Source of the DNA: Caldimicrobium sp.
Lineage (GTDB): Bacteria; Desulfobacterota; Thermodesulfobacteria; Thermodesulfobacteriales; Thermodesulfobacteriaceae
Length of the DNA stretch: 62,896 nucleotides
Direction: 5' to 3'
Assembly: GCA_025059715.1 (NCBI GenBank)
Contig: JANXCE010000010.1
Coordinates: 1-62,896 of the forward strand
Shown: positions 55,191 through 62,896 of the stretch, piece by piece
How positions within the stretch are numbered: position 1 is the stretch's first letter
Layout: every line of letters begins with the position of its first letter
Position numbers and translations under genes: made by a program
The notes under the pieces: generated by a model
The model's input: the letters and a program-made list of their open reading frames with translations, nothing else
Databases searched by the model: none
What the model was told of the DNA's origin: nothing

Positions 55191-55577
55191 ATGGAAATTA
55201 TTACCATTAAATCTACCAAGAAAACAGAGCTGATTGATATAACCTCGGATATTGAAAAACATCTTCCCCACAAAGATGGTATTTGTATAATTTTTAATCC
55301 CCATACTACCGCAGGTCTCATAGTCAATGAAGGGGCTGATCCTTCAGTTAAGGAGGATATTTTAGCCATCTTTTCACACATAGCACCTGAAAAGTATCCT
55401 TATCGTCATCTTGAAGGCAATTCTCCTGGGCACATCAAGTCAAGTCTTACCGGGCCGACCGTTATCCTATTAGTTGAAAAAGGTAAACTTATTTTGGGCA
55501 CATGGCAAAGAATATTCTTTGCAGAATACGATGGTCCAAGGACAAGGAAGATCTATCTGAAATTTGTAGAAGGATAG
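55191..55577 (+). CDS. YjbQ/UPF0047 family protein
   Basis: A 128-aa protein of the YjbQ family, some members of which show weak thiamine-phosphate synthase activity. Text: FNPHTTAGLIVNEGADPSV, then HLEGNSPGHIKSSL and GTWQRIFFAEYDGPR, all conserved and including the His residues of the metal pocket. Full length. It probably is read from a leaderless mRNA; the TPR lipoprotein frame begins inside its 3' end. Confidence 0.92.
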   Translation: MEIITIKSTKKTELIDITSDIEKHLPHKDGICIIFNPHTTAGLIVNEGADPSVKEDILAIFSHIAPEKYPYRHLEGNSPGHIKSSLTGPTVILLVEKGKLILGTWQRIFFAEYDGPRTRKIYLKFVEG

Positions 55578-56353
55578 TAAAATTAAAAAAATTAAAAAAG
55601 TTTCTTCTAATTTTATGTTTAGTTTTAACTTCAATTTCTTGTAAAGCCCAATCTAAATATTATATTGATAAACTCAGTTCTCACAAAGAGATAGCTAAAC
55701 TCTACATAACTGAAGGGAGATATACTGATGCTTTAAAGGAATTAGAATTTGCTCAAAAAACTATGGAATGTGATGCGGAGACCTTCAATCTTTTAGCTAC
55801 AGTTTATATGGCAAAAAGGAATTTTGAAAAAGCGGAACAAGCACTAAAAGAGGCTTTAAAAAGAGATCCTTCCTACTCAGAGGCTTATACTAACTATGGC
55901 ACCTTAAGGATGCTTCAGGAAAGATATCAAGAGGCCATTCAATATTTTGAAAAGGCCTTAGCAAACCCTTTATATCTCAATGCCCATTTAGCTATGACTA
56001 ATATGGGTTGGGCTTATTATCAATTGGGAGACAAAGAAAAGGCTCTAAATACCCTTTATTCCGCTGTGAGGGAGAATGCTCGTGCCACAAAAGCCCTTGT
56101 TTACATTGCCCTTATCTATTTACATGAAGGTGATCTTAACTCCGCAGAGTTTTACCTAAAAAGAGTTTTAAGAGCAGACCGATCTTCAATAGAGGCTAGG
56201 TATTATTTAGGGGAGGTCTTTTTTAGACAGGGCAAAATAGAATTAGCAAGAGAAATTTGGGAATCGGTGGTGCAACTTTATCCAGGCACTGAATGGGGAA
56301 ATCTCGCAGAAGATAGATTATATCTTTTAAAGAGAATGGAACACTCAAAGTGA
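55502..56353 (+). CDS. TPR-repeat lipoprotein (PilF/PilW-like)
   Basis: A lipoprotein with about six tetratricopeptide repeats (for example EAYTNYGTLRMLQERYQEAI and YFEKAL; KALVYIALIYLHEGDLNSAE). The lipobox is LTSISC with Cys47 from the first ATG. Type IV pilus secretin pilots of the PilF/PilW type look like this, but no pilus genes are near. Start problem: the only ATG in frame (55502) gives a 30-residue extension before the signal peptide; no ATG, GTG or TTG lies closer to KKLKKFLLILCLVL. A non-standard start near the yjbQ stop is possible. Convergent with leuA, 9-base overlap. Confidence 0.8.
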   Translation: MAKNILCRIRWSKDKEDLSEICRRIVKLKKLKKFLLILCLVLTSISCKAQSKYYIDKLSSHKEIAKLYITEGRYTDALKELEFAQKTMECDAETFNLLATVYMAKRNFEKAEQALKEALKRDPSYSEAYTNYGTLRMLQERYQEAIQYFEKALANPLYLNAHLAMTNMGWAYYQLGDKEKALNTLYSAVRENARATKALVYIALIYLHEGDLNSAEFYLKRVLRADRSSIEARYYLGEVFFRQGKIELAREIWESVVQLYPGTEWGNLAEDRLYLLKRMEHSK

Positions 56354-57967
56354 TGCTTTAAGTTTTTCTCCCTTTTCTAAATAAGCTTCTCTTCTATTTA
56401 GGGCTTTTATAAGGGCTTTTAAGCTGGCAATTACAATATCTCCATCTCTACCTAATCCTGCAGATCTCCTTCCAGCTTCATCTTCAAGTATAACGGCACA
56501 GATGCCCTCTGCAGAGGTGCCTCCAGAGAGGGCATCGATGTGAAAATCTACCAGTTTAAGAGGCTTCTTGTCTTTCTCTCTTTCAAAGGTATAGCCTAAA
56601 GCCCCTGCCACTGCCTTATAGGCCGCATCAATTGGGCCAACTCCCAATCCCACTGAAACCCGCCTGCCCTCTCTTTTGTCCTCTATTTCTACCTGAGCAA
56701 TAGGTTTGAGCGATCCACTAAGGACGCTAATAACCTGTGAGGAAAGTAATTTGTAACGATATTCATTCTCTAATAGGAGATCTAAAACAATACCCTCTAA
56801 ATAGGCATCCTCTACCTGCCTTAAGATATCTTTGACCTCTTCACGGTAGCGCTCAAACACCCTATCAATCTGCTCTTTACTTAAATGCCATCCCAGACTT
56901 TCTAGTTTGTAAGCTATAGCATGTCTTCCAGAATGCTTACCCAACACTATGGCAGACCCCGTCCATCCAATATCTTCAGGATTAATTATTTCATAAGTAG
57001 ATCTCTCACAGAGAACCCCATGTTGATGAATTCCAGATTCATGAGCAAAGGCATTGGCTCCAACTATAGCTTTGTTAGGCTGAATAACCATACCAGTATA
57101 CTTGGAAACCAACTGACTCACCGGGACTATCTTAGTGGTGTTTATATTAACCTCAGGCTCATACCCTAATTTTGATTTAAAAAAATCAGCCCGTGTCTTT
57201 AAAGTCATTATAATTTCCTCTAAGGCAGCATTTCCTGCCCTTTCTCCAATACCATTAATAGTGCCCTCAATTTGAGTTGCACCTGCCAGGACAGCAGATA
57301 TTGAATTCGCTACTGCTAAACCAAGATCATTGTGACAATGAACCGAAATTCTCAAGGTTCCCTCTCGAAGGGACTCTTCATACCCAGCTTTGATCAATTG
57401 TTCAATAAGGTATTTAATTAAATCATGGTACTCCTGAGGCACAGTATATCCAACAGTGTCGGGAATGTTCACCGTGGTTGCTCCTGCCCTAACCACTTCT
57501 AAAACCACTTGAGCCAAAAATTCTCTATCACTCCTTGTTGCATCCTCTGCTGAAAATTCAACATCTGGAACCAAGCTTTTGGCATAAGATACCGCATTTT
57601 TCGCTAACTCTAATACCTCTTCTTTTGTTTTTTTTAATTTGTATTTCATGTGGATGTCAGAAGTAGCAATGAAGGTGTGAATTCTTGGGCTTTCTGCACC
57701 TTTAAGAGCCTCCCAAGCAGTGTCAATATCTTTTGGATTAGCTCTGGCAAGAGCAGCCACAGTTACCCCCTTCAATTCCTTCGCTAACGCCTGCACCGCC
57801 TGAAAATCTCCAGGGGAGGTAACAGGAAAGCCCGCTTCAATTACATCAATGCCAAGCTCTACCAGAGCCTTAGCAATTTCAATTTTTTGCTTTAAATTTA
57901 AGGCCACCCCGGGAGACTGCTCCCCATCTCTTAGGGTAGTATCAAAAAAAATTATCCGGGAATTCAA
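56345..57967 (-). CDS. leuA: 2-isopropylmalate synthase
   Basis: A 540-aa enzyme, first step of leucine synthesis, condensing acetyl-CoA with 2-oxoisovalerate. DTTLRDGEQSPGVALN at residues 9-24, metal-binding HCHNDLGLAVANS and GIGERAGNAALEEI are present; the C-terminal LeuA regulatory domain (VEIEDKREGRRVSVGLGVGP) binds leucine. The start codon is TTG with AGGAGGG at good distance. Length fits LeuA; the related citramalate synthase of the CimB type cannot be fully excluded. Confidence 0.94.
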   Translation of the reverse strand: MNSRIIFFDTTLRDGEQSPGVALNLKQKIEIAKALVELGIDVIEAGFPVTSPGDFQAVQALAKELKGVTVAALARANPKDIDTAWEALKGAESPRIHTFIATSDIHMKYKLKKTKEEVLELAKNAVSYAKSLVPDVEFSAEDATRSDREFLAQVVLEVVRAGATTVNIPDTVGYTVPQEYHDLIKYLIEQLIKAGYEESLREGTLRISVHCHNDLGLAVANSISAVLAGATQIEGTINGIGERAGNAALEEIIMTLKTRADFFKSKLGYEPEVNINTTKIVPVSQLVSKYTGMVIQPNKAIVGANAFAHESGIHQHGVLCERSTYEIINPEDIGWTGSAIVLGKHSGRHAIAYKLESLGWHLSKEQIDRVFERYREEVKDILRQVEDAYLEGIVLDLLLENEYRYKLLSSQVISVLSGSLKPIAQVEIEDKREGRRVSVGLGVGPIDAAYKAVAGALGYTFEREKDKKPLKLVDFHIDALSGGTSAEGICAVILEDEAGRRSAGLGRDGDIVIASLKALIKALNRREAYLEKGEKLKASL

Positions 57968-58113
57968 GATAATCCCTCCTAATTTATATTCATTTTAATT
58001 TTAAATCTCCTTTAAAAACTTTCAAGATTAGGTTATATAAATTATAACACCATGTTGTTGAGCTTAAAAGAATCCTCCAGTAAATTAACTATTTTGTGAT
58101 AAAATAGAATTTC

Positions 58114-59268
58114 ATGAAAACTATAAAGGAATCGATTTATGGTGTAAATCAAATAATAAGATCCTTTTGTCAAAAACTATCCAAAGATGAAGTACTCCTC
58201 TACGCTCAAAGTCTTACTTACAATAGCTTATTAACTATCATACCTCTTCTTGGAGTTGTAATCTCCCTAAGTAGAGTGCTTCTACCAGAACATTATCTTA
58301 TTCAACAAAGTTTCCAACTTTTAGTTAGATATTTCACCCCGGAGGCGCTCATATCAATTATGGAAACTATTATAAAAATCCTTGATAACCTCAAGAAATT
58401 TCCTTTAGGACAGTTTAGTTTGATTGTTTATTTTCTGATGAGTTTAGGATTACTCCTCCAGATAGAAGATGCCCTAAATCGAATCTTTGTGACCCCTAAA
58501 AAAAGAACCTTAAAAGAACGAATTCTTCTCTATTGGATAACTCTTACCCTATCTCCTTTTATACTTCTTTTACCTCTTTTAATTCAAACCTCTTTAAAAT
58601 TAGGCACAAAATATCACCTGCCCCTTTATTTTGGCTTCCTGTTGCTTTTTTTCTTTTTGGTTTATATCTACTTTCCTGCAAGGAAAATTAACAAAAGCTC
58701 TGCCCTCAAAGGAGCCATTTTAACAACACTATTGTGGTATCTTTTTTCTCTTCTTTTCAGTATTTATGTTAAAAAGGCAGTAGCATATTCGAAGATTTAT
58801 GGAAGCTTCTCTGTGGTCCCCCTCTTTTTTATCTATCTCTTCTTGAATTGGTTGAATTTTCTAATTGGTGCAGAGATTACCTATTTTTTAGAGAGAAAAC
58901 CTTGGAAGAAACATTTTATTGACCTCTCAAGTCCCTTAAGGGATCTATTGGTTTTACTATGTTTGACAAAAAACTTTTACTCATCAAAAGTTAATTCCCT
59001 TAACAACTTATATGGAACACTTCCTTTTCCTGAAGAGATACTACTTGAAACCTTAAAAAACTTAGAACGCAAAGGAATTATCCTTCTTAAGGAAGAAGAG
59101 ATATTTTTCCACCGACCTCCTGAGAATATAAACCTTCGCGAGATCCTCAATTTCACCAACAAAGATGCTCTAAGAAAAGTTTGTCAAAAAATTGGATTAA
59201 GCCCTTCCTTTGAGATATTCGATAGGTCATTTCAAGAAAAAACTTTGAAAGACTTGTTATTAGAATAA
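58114..59268 (+). CDS. YihY/BrkB-family membrane protein
   Basis: A 384-aa inner-membrane protein with about six helices in the first 270 residues (QSLTYNSLLTIIPLLGVVIS opening; YGSFSVVPLFFIYLFLNWL and LIGAEITYFLERK near the end of the domain, all typical). Residues 280-384 form a cytoplasmic winged-helix-like tail. Often misnamed RNase BN; true function unknown. No ribosome site; TAAAAT at 58100-58105 lies 8 bases before the ATG, so it may be leaderless. Confidence 0.9.
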   Translation: MKTIKESIYGVNQIIRSFCQKLSKDEVLLYAQSLTYNSLLTIIPLLGVVISLSRVLLPEHYLIQQSFQLLVRYFTPEALISIMETIIKILDNLKKFPLGQFSLIVYFLMSLGLLLQIEDALNRIFVTPKKRTLKERILLYWITLTLSPFILLLPLLIQTSLKLGTKYHLPLYFGFLLLFFFLVYIYFPARKINKSSALKGAILTTLLWYLFSLLFSIYVKKAVAYSKIYGSFSVVPLFFIYLFLNWLNFLIGAEITYFLERKPWKKHFIDLSSPLRDLLVLLCLTKNFYSSKVNSLNNLYGTLPFPEEILLETLKNLERKGIILLKEEEIFFHRPPENINLREILNFTNKDALRKVCQKIGLSPSFEIFDRSFQEKTLKDLLLE

Positions 59269-59320
59269 GCTCCAAGGCCCATGGACACCTGTCCATCCAT
59301 GGGCACTAAGAGCTTTTTTA
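59268..59320. terminator. Bidirectional Rho-independent terminator
   Basis: Inner hairpin GCCCATGGA (59277-59285) with TCCATGGGC (59296-59304), extended by an outer stem AGCTC (59268-59272) with GAGCT (59310-59314), followed by a T-run. It lies between the convergent yihY and rhodanese genes. Confidence 0.85.
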
Positions 59321-59337
59321 CAGGATTGAAAGTTTGA

Positions 59338-60639
59338 TTATTCTGTTATGCTATATTTTCCGTCTTCAAACTCTACATTCGCCATAAGAACCTTCACATT
59401 AGTGAATCCCAAATCTCTAAGAGCATGATAGCCCATCTCCGCTCTCACACCGGTTACGCAGTGTACATATATAGGTTTATCCTTAGGAAGGATGTGCGCT
59501 TTTTTAGGAATGTCATCAACTGGAATATTTATAGCACCTGGAAAATGACCTTTTTTGAATTCCTCTGGGGTCCGAACATCTAAAATTATAGCATGCCTAT
59601 CCTTAAGAGCCCGCTCAAAATCTGCAGGACTAACCTCAAATGGTCTGTAAGTTCTAACATAGGTAATCTCGGTAGGTATAGGCCCTTTTTTAACCTCTAA
59701 GCCCTTAGCTATCCAATCCTTTAGTCCTCCGGAATATACGGTCACATTAGGATAACCAAATTTCTTGATAATCTTTACTGCCTTTTCAAGATCCTCTTTT
59801 TTGTCTGAGTAAACAACAATTGGTGCCTTTGTATAAGAGGGAAATTTACCTTCCGCCTTTTCTAAGTCTTTCATTGGTATATTTACCGCTTTAGGAATAT
59901 AGCCTGTTTTTGCAATAACTTCAGGATCTCTTAGGTCAATGAGAACAATATTTTCCCTTTGAATGTATTCAGCGGTTGATTCGGTATAATATCCTGCCCT
60001 TTTCCAGCCAGGCTCACCATCCATATAGACCTTTACATTCTTAAAACCCCATTTGACGGCAAGTCCTGCCGCCTTCGGACTAAAAGGTCAAGTGGGCCCT
60101 CCACAATAAAAAATTATTAGTTTATCCTTAGGTATATTTTGAAGGGTCTTCTCCCCTTCCTCTTCCATTATTTTAATAGGAATACTTATAGCGGTAGGAA
60201 TAAAAGAAGCATGATATCTTGGAGCTGGTCTGGAATCAATTAAAACATAAGTCCCTGGGGCTTCATTAATAAGTTTTGCAAGTTCCTTCGTAGAAATTTC
60301 CTTAACTCCAGGTGGTAATTCTGCAATGGCTAGTCTTATTGATTTAGCTAAGTTAATACCATCTACAACTACATATGTAACCTCTACTTCCTGTCCTTGA
60401 ATTTCCCTTATCTTTGCCGGATCTATTTTCTCAAAAACTGTCTTGTCATCATACTTAATATTGATCCTCTTTCCCGCATGATCTACAGTGATAGTCTTAA
60501 TTGTAACCGCAACTGCTGTTACTTGCCCTTTAATTTTGTGCTCCTGAGTGGAACTAAGGACTATAGAACTTTGAAAAACTATTAAAATTAGAAACAAAAG
60601 CAAGACCTTTAAACTTCGAAACTTTATTAGTCCTTCCAT
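59338..60639 (-). CDS. Predicted selenocysteine-containing, secreted three-domain rhodanese
   Basis: Two open frames (60645-60088 and 60087-59338) are in the same phase, separated by one TGA at 60090-60088. Read as selenocysteine (U184) this gives a 433-aa protein from the ATG at 60639 (GAGGGGGG ribosome site). Order: signal peptide (to about 28), a small beta-rich domain (30-105), then three rhodanese domains. Domain 1 has Cys179 in FYCGGPT followed by U184 and PFSPKAAGLA; relatives usually have Cys at the U place. Domain 2 lacks the active Cys (VVYSDKKED near 278). Domain 3 keeps it (HCVTGVRAEMGY, Cys394). A SECIS-like hairpin starts 15 bases after the TGA. It probably handles persulfide in the periplasm. 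A nonsense mutation is the alternative, but intact coding continues for 249 codons. Confidence 0.82.
60055..60073 (-). promoter_or_regulatory. SECIS-like hairpin downstream of the in-frame TGA
   Basis: Minus strand: stem GGCGGC (60073-60068), loop AGGACUU (60067-60061), stem GCCGUC (60060-60055), six pairs including one G-U. The loop begins 21 bases after the UGA and has guanines at its second and third places, as bacterial SECIS elements require. A competing pairing AGUCC/GGACU is possible. Confidence 0.6.
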
Positions 60640-60808
60640 ACACAACCCCCCTCTATAGATTTAGTTTATAAATTATTAAGTATATTTTAACAACAAAAAT
60701 ATAAAAATCAAGTTCTGAAAACTTCACTTAAAAGAAAAAAACAAAATTTTTTATGATTCTTTTGAGCGCAAAGAGTAATATTTACGTTTTAAAGTATTTA
60801 AAAGGATA

Positions 60809-60893
60809 TGCCGAGGGCGGGAGTCGAACCCGCACGGGGGCGAGCCCCAGTGGATTTTGAGTCCACCGCGTCTGCCAGTTCCGCCACCTCGGC
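60809..60893 (-). tRNA. tRNA-Leu(CAA)
   Basis: Minus strand: acceptor GCCGAGG/CCTCGGC, discriminator A (complement of 60809). The anticodon stem GTGGA/TCCAC encloses loop CTCAAAA, anticodon CAA. Long variable arm GGGGCTCGCCCCC-type and T loop TTCGACT. No encoded CCA. It shares acceptor and much of the T arm with the GAG isoacceptor at 40410. Confidence 0.95.
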
Positions 60894-60933
60894 TTACCAT
60901 TAGTTTAATATCAAACATTAACTTTACAAGGGG

Positions 60934-62163
60934 TTAATACTCTAAGATCCTCTTTTCCTCATGAACCAAAAATTCCATCCCAGATTTTACATAGTATTTG
61001 ACCCTGATTATAAGTTCAACTTTTCTCACATCTTGAGGAAAGATGGCGTAAAATCTCTCAGTGGTGACCTCTCGGGGAGGTAGAGAAAAATCAACGAGAT
61101 CCTTTATCTCATAAGAGACAAACCTTCTATTTCCATACCAGTCAAGTCCGATTTCAAAATACTCTTTGTTGCCTTTCCACACCACCTTTCCCTTTTCATC
61201 AAGCGCAACAAGCTCAAGTATTACCTTAGATGTCCAATAACAACCATCAGGAATGCGATGGCCAGCGTTATTAATTAGATCCACAGTTATTACCGCAGCA
61301 GGATTTCTTTTGGTATAATCAGTGAGAGGTGCAAAGGGCTTATATTCTATTACATTCCTAACCTGCACATTGAGTCCGATCCCCTCTTTCAGCATGTCTA
61401 CCACATAGGTTCCCGGAAAGGTATGTCCACGATTTTTGGCCCTCATATGACAATCCTGACAGGATAATTGACCACCCATCGCTACATAGTGATCTCTATA
61501 GCTTTGGGCAATAGTGCTACAAAAAATTGGCTCTCCATCAGGAGCCAGGTAAGCACCGTGACACTGCATACAAAAATTGGAATTTCCTATGTATGGATGT
61601 CTCTTAACGGCGTGAAAAGGCGACTGACCTTTACCTTTTGTGCCATACATTACATTAGGTTCTGGCCTCTCTGGTGGATGAAGAGCCTTCATGTTGTGAC
61701 AAACATAACAGGTAACGGTAAGCCGTTCCAATAGATTTTTTGCCTTGCTATCTTTTTTCTCATAGTAATCAATCACCGCCTGGGCCACCTCTCTCATGAA
61801 TTTCTCTGAAGCCTGCTCTAACTGTGGTGCATGGCAAACGAAACACTTCATAAGCTCTGCTTTGTAACCTCCAGGCTTCTTGGCCCGGGCACTTCTCTCA
61901 GGATCATTAGGAACGGCATTTTTTATATAGGAATAAATTATGTCGATAGAATGCAAAATGCTCCGTGAATGCATAGAAACTTTCCACTGCTCATAGACAT
62001 CTCCATGACAACTCGCACACACTTCTGCAGGTGGATAAAGTCGCTCAAGTTCATCAATACTATCTACAAGTTTACCCTTTTCAACACTAACTGGCGCTGA
62101 ATTTACTTGACCAAGTAAAAGAGCTATCAATAAGAGCATGATACCAAAGGTCCTCCTTTGCAT
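60934..62163 (-). CDS. Pentaheme c-type cytochrome, periplasmic
   Basis: A 409-aa protein with a signal peptide (MQRRTFGIMLLLIALLLGQV) and five CxxCH heme sites: CASCH (49-53), CFVCH, CYVCH, CMQCH and CQDCH, all in the first 240 residues, resembling the cytochrome c554/NapC-like multiheme arrangement. Residues 250-409 are heme-free and probably beta-rich (VITVDLINNAGHRIPDGCYW). It should carry electrons in the periplasm; partner unknown. CcsA/CcsB at 44.2 kb would serve its maturation. AGGAGGG precedes the ATG; tRNA-Leu(CAA) lies just downstream. Confidence 0.88.
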   Translation of the reverse strand: MQRRTFGIMLLLIALLLGQVNSAPVSVEKGKLVDSIDELERLYPPAEVCASCHGDVYEQWKVSMHSRSILHSIDIIYSYIKNAVPNDPERSARAKKPGGYKAELMKCFVCHAPQLEQASEKFMREVAQAVIDYYEKKDSKAKNLLERLTVTCYVCHNMKALHPPERPEPNVMYGTKGKGQSPFHAVKRHPYIGNSNFCMQCHGAYLAPDGEPIFCSTIAQSYRDHYVAMGGQLSCQDCHMRAKNRGHTFPGTYVVDMLKEGIGLNVQVRNVIEYKPFAPLTDYTKRNPAAVITVDLINNAGHRIPDGCYWTSKVILELVALDEKGKVVWKGNKEYFEIGLDWYGNRRFVSYEIKDLVDFSLPPREVTTERFYAIFPQDVRKVELIIRVKYYVKSGMEFLVHEEKRILEY

Positions 62164-62896
62164 AGGCCCTCCTAATATTTAAATAGTTATAATTTTTAGA
62201 CATGTAAGAAAATTTATGTTACATTTAACTTTAATATTAATACTTATCTAGGTCAAGAGATAAACAGATTCCCAATTTGCAAGTGGGAAGATAAAGAACA
62301 GTCTAAAGGTCCTGTCTTTCCTTGATTCCCCAATATTCCCTAATTTCACCCAATTTGTGAAATGAAAACTTTTAAAATACCCTCTGCCCATACTAATCAA
62401 ACTTCTCTCCCTTTAAAATTGGACCTTCCAGAGAAGATAGCTTACACCAAAAAGTAGCCTTACACACCTTTCTCAGAATTCCTTAAAGCCCCTTACATAA
62501 AAAGCCCTTGAAATAAAGAGCCTTAAGTTAATACCTTAATACTTAAGCCAGATTCAATGAGAGTCTACAGCCCCTGGCAAACGCATAGAGGATCTAGAGA
62601 AGATAAAAAAGGATAGAGGCTTGAGGCACGAAGGTATGAAGCCAAGATGAACTATCTTGGAGTTAAAGGTTGTAGGCCGATAATGCACAGGGGAAACAAA
62701 ATAAGCGTTGGGGATGTGCTGGAAGCAATAAAAAAGCTCTATAAACTCTTACCAGAGGAAAAAAAGATAAGACTTGCCTGTCTTAGATGGTGAGTATTAC
62801 AGAATAAATAGATGTGAAGAAAACACGTAAGCGGAAGAGGGAGAGTCCTTGTATAGCCGCTGAAAGAAAAGTAGCGGTGAAGGAGACAATAAGTGG
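62164..62896. other. AT-rich interval with a decayed coding remnant at the window edge
   Basis: 62164-62560 shows no gene. From about 62600 to 62790 the plus strand reads NYLGVKGCRPIMHRGNK, then ISVGDVLEAIKKLYKLLPE and a stop, with further coding-like text in another frame up to the window end. It looks like a broken transposase-type or accessory gene, but I cannot name the family. Confidence 0.35.

Noticed and set aside
60088-60090. TGA as a plain nonsense mutation or end of a shorter gene
   Set aside because: The same frame continues for 249 codons with two well-formed rhodanese domains, the TGA sits where relatives usually have Cys, and a SECIS-like hairpin follows. Still needs proof.
1-62896. 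CRISPR array, rRNA operon or replication origin
   Set aside because: No regularly spaced repeats, no rRNA sequence and no cluster of DnaA-box-like sites with dnaA/dnaN seen.

Overview
The window reads as the chromosome of a thermophilic, anaerobic, diderm, AT-rich bacterium. Reverse gyrase (45212-48703) points to growth near or above 70 C. The lpx genes, LptE and BamD show an LPS-bearing outer membrane. MqnB and MqnD indicate menaquinone made by the futalosine route. A siroheme-decarboxylase-type AhbA/B protein, a pentaheme cytochrome, a class III ribonucleotide reductase and a periplasmic rhodanese fit an anaerobic sulfur metabolism. The combination best fits Thermodesulfobacteriota (Caldimicrobium/Thermodesulfobacterium-like); that placement is inference.

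Layout. 1-1.7 kb: decayed IS and Rpn-nuclease debris. 1.7-17.8 kb: housekeeping genes: an HARP-type RNA-free RNase P, lptE-leuS, icd, greA, a stand-alone AICAR transformylase, a fabZ-lpxA-lpxI-Gfo/Idh-lpxB lipid A operon, a siroheme decarboxylase subunit, DedA, a class III ribonucleotide reductase whose glycyl-radical domain is a separate gene, and prmA. 18-22.6 kb: accessory island with tRNA-Ser, a coiled-coil nuclease pseudogene, an intact Rpn nuclease, and a broken DUF262/DUF1524 (GmrSD-like) gene between IS-end-like inverted repeats. 22.7-30.5 kb: tpx-pfpI-wrbA-queH, secA, bamD, trxB, trxA. 30.5-40.5 kb: IS debris, tolQ, mqnD, mqnB, a MurU-AmgK fusion, then secG-dxr-rseP-tsaB-dppB-dppC and tRNA-Leu(GAG). 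40.5-45.2 kb: exported superoxide-reductase-like protein, IS debris, GYD protein, DEAD-box helicase pseudogene, CBS protein, CcsA/CcsB. 45.2-59.3 kb: reverse gyrase, hslVU-MFS, rimO-panD-panC, L,D-transpeptidase, yjbQ-TPR lipoprotein, leuA, yihY. 59.3-62.9 kb: predicted selenocysteine tri-rhodanese, tRNA-Leu(CAA), pentaheme cytochrome, decayed tail.

Most notable: (i) a secreted three-domain rhodanese read through an in-frame TGA, with a SECIS-like hairpin just downstream; (ii) a class III NrdD split into a 689-aa catalytic chain and a 56-aa glycyl-radical protein with its own promoter and ribosome site, while nrdD carries two NrdR-box-like palindromes; (iii) an HARP protein-only RNase P; (iv) several genes whose -10 box lies 6-9 bases before the start codon with no Shine-Dalgarno sequence, suggesting leaderless mRNAs. 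No CRISPR array or rRNA gene was seen. All calls come from reading sequence and from memory of protein families; no database search was run.
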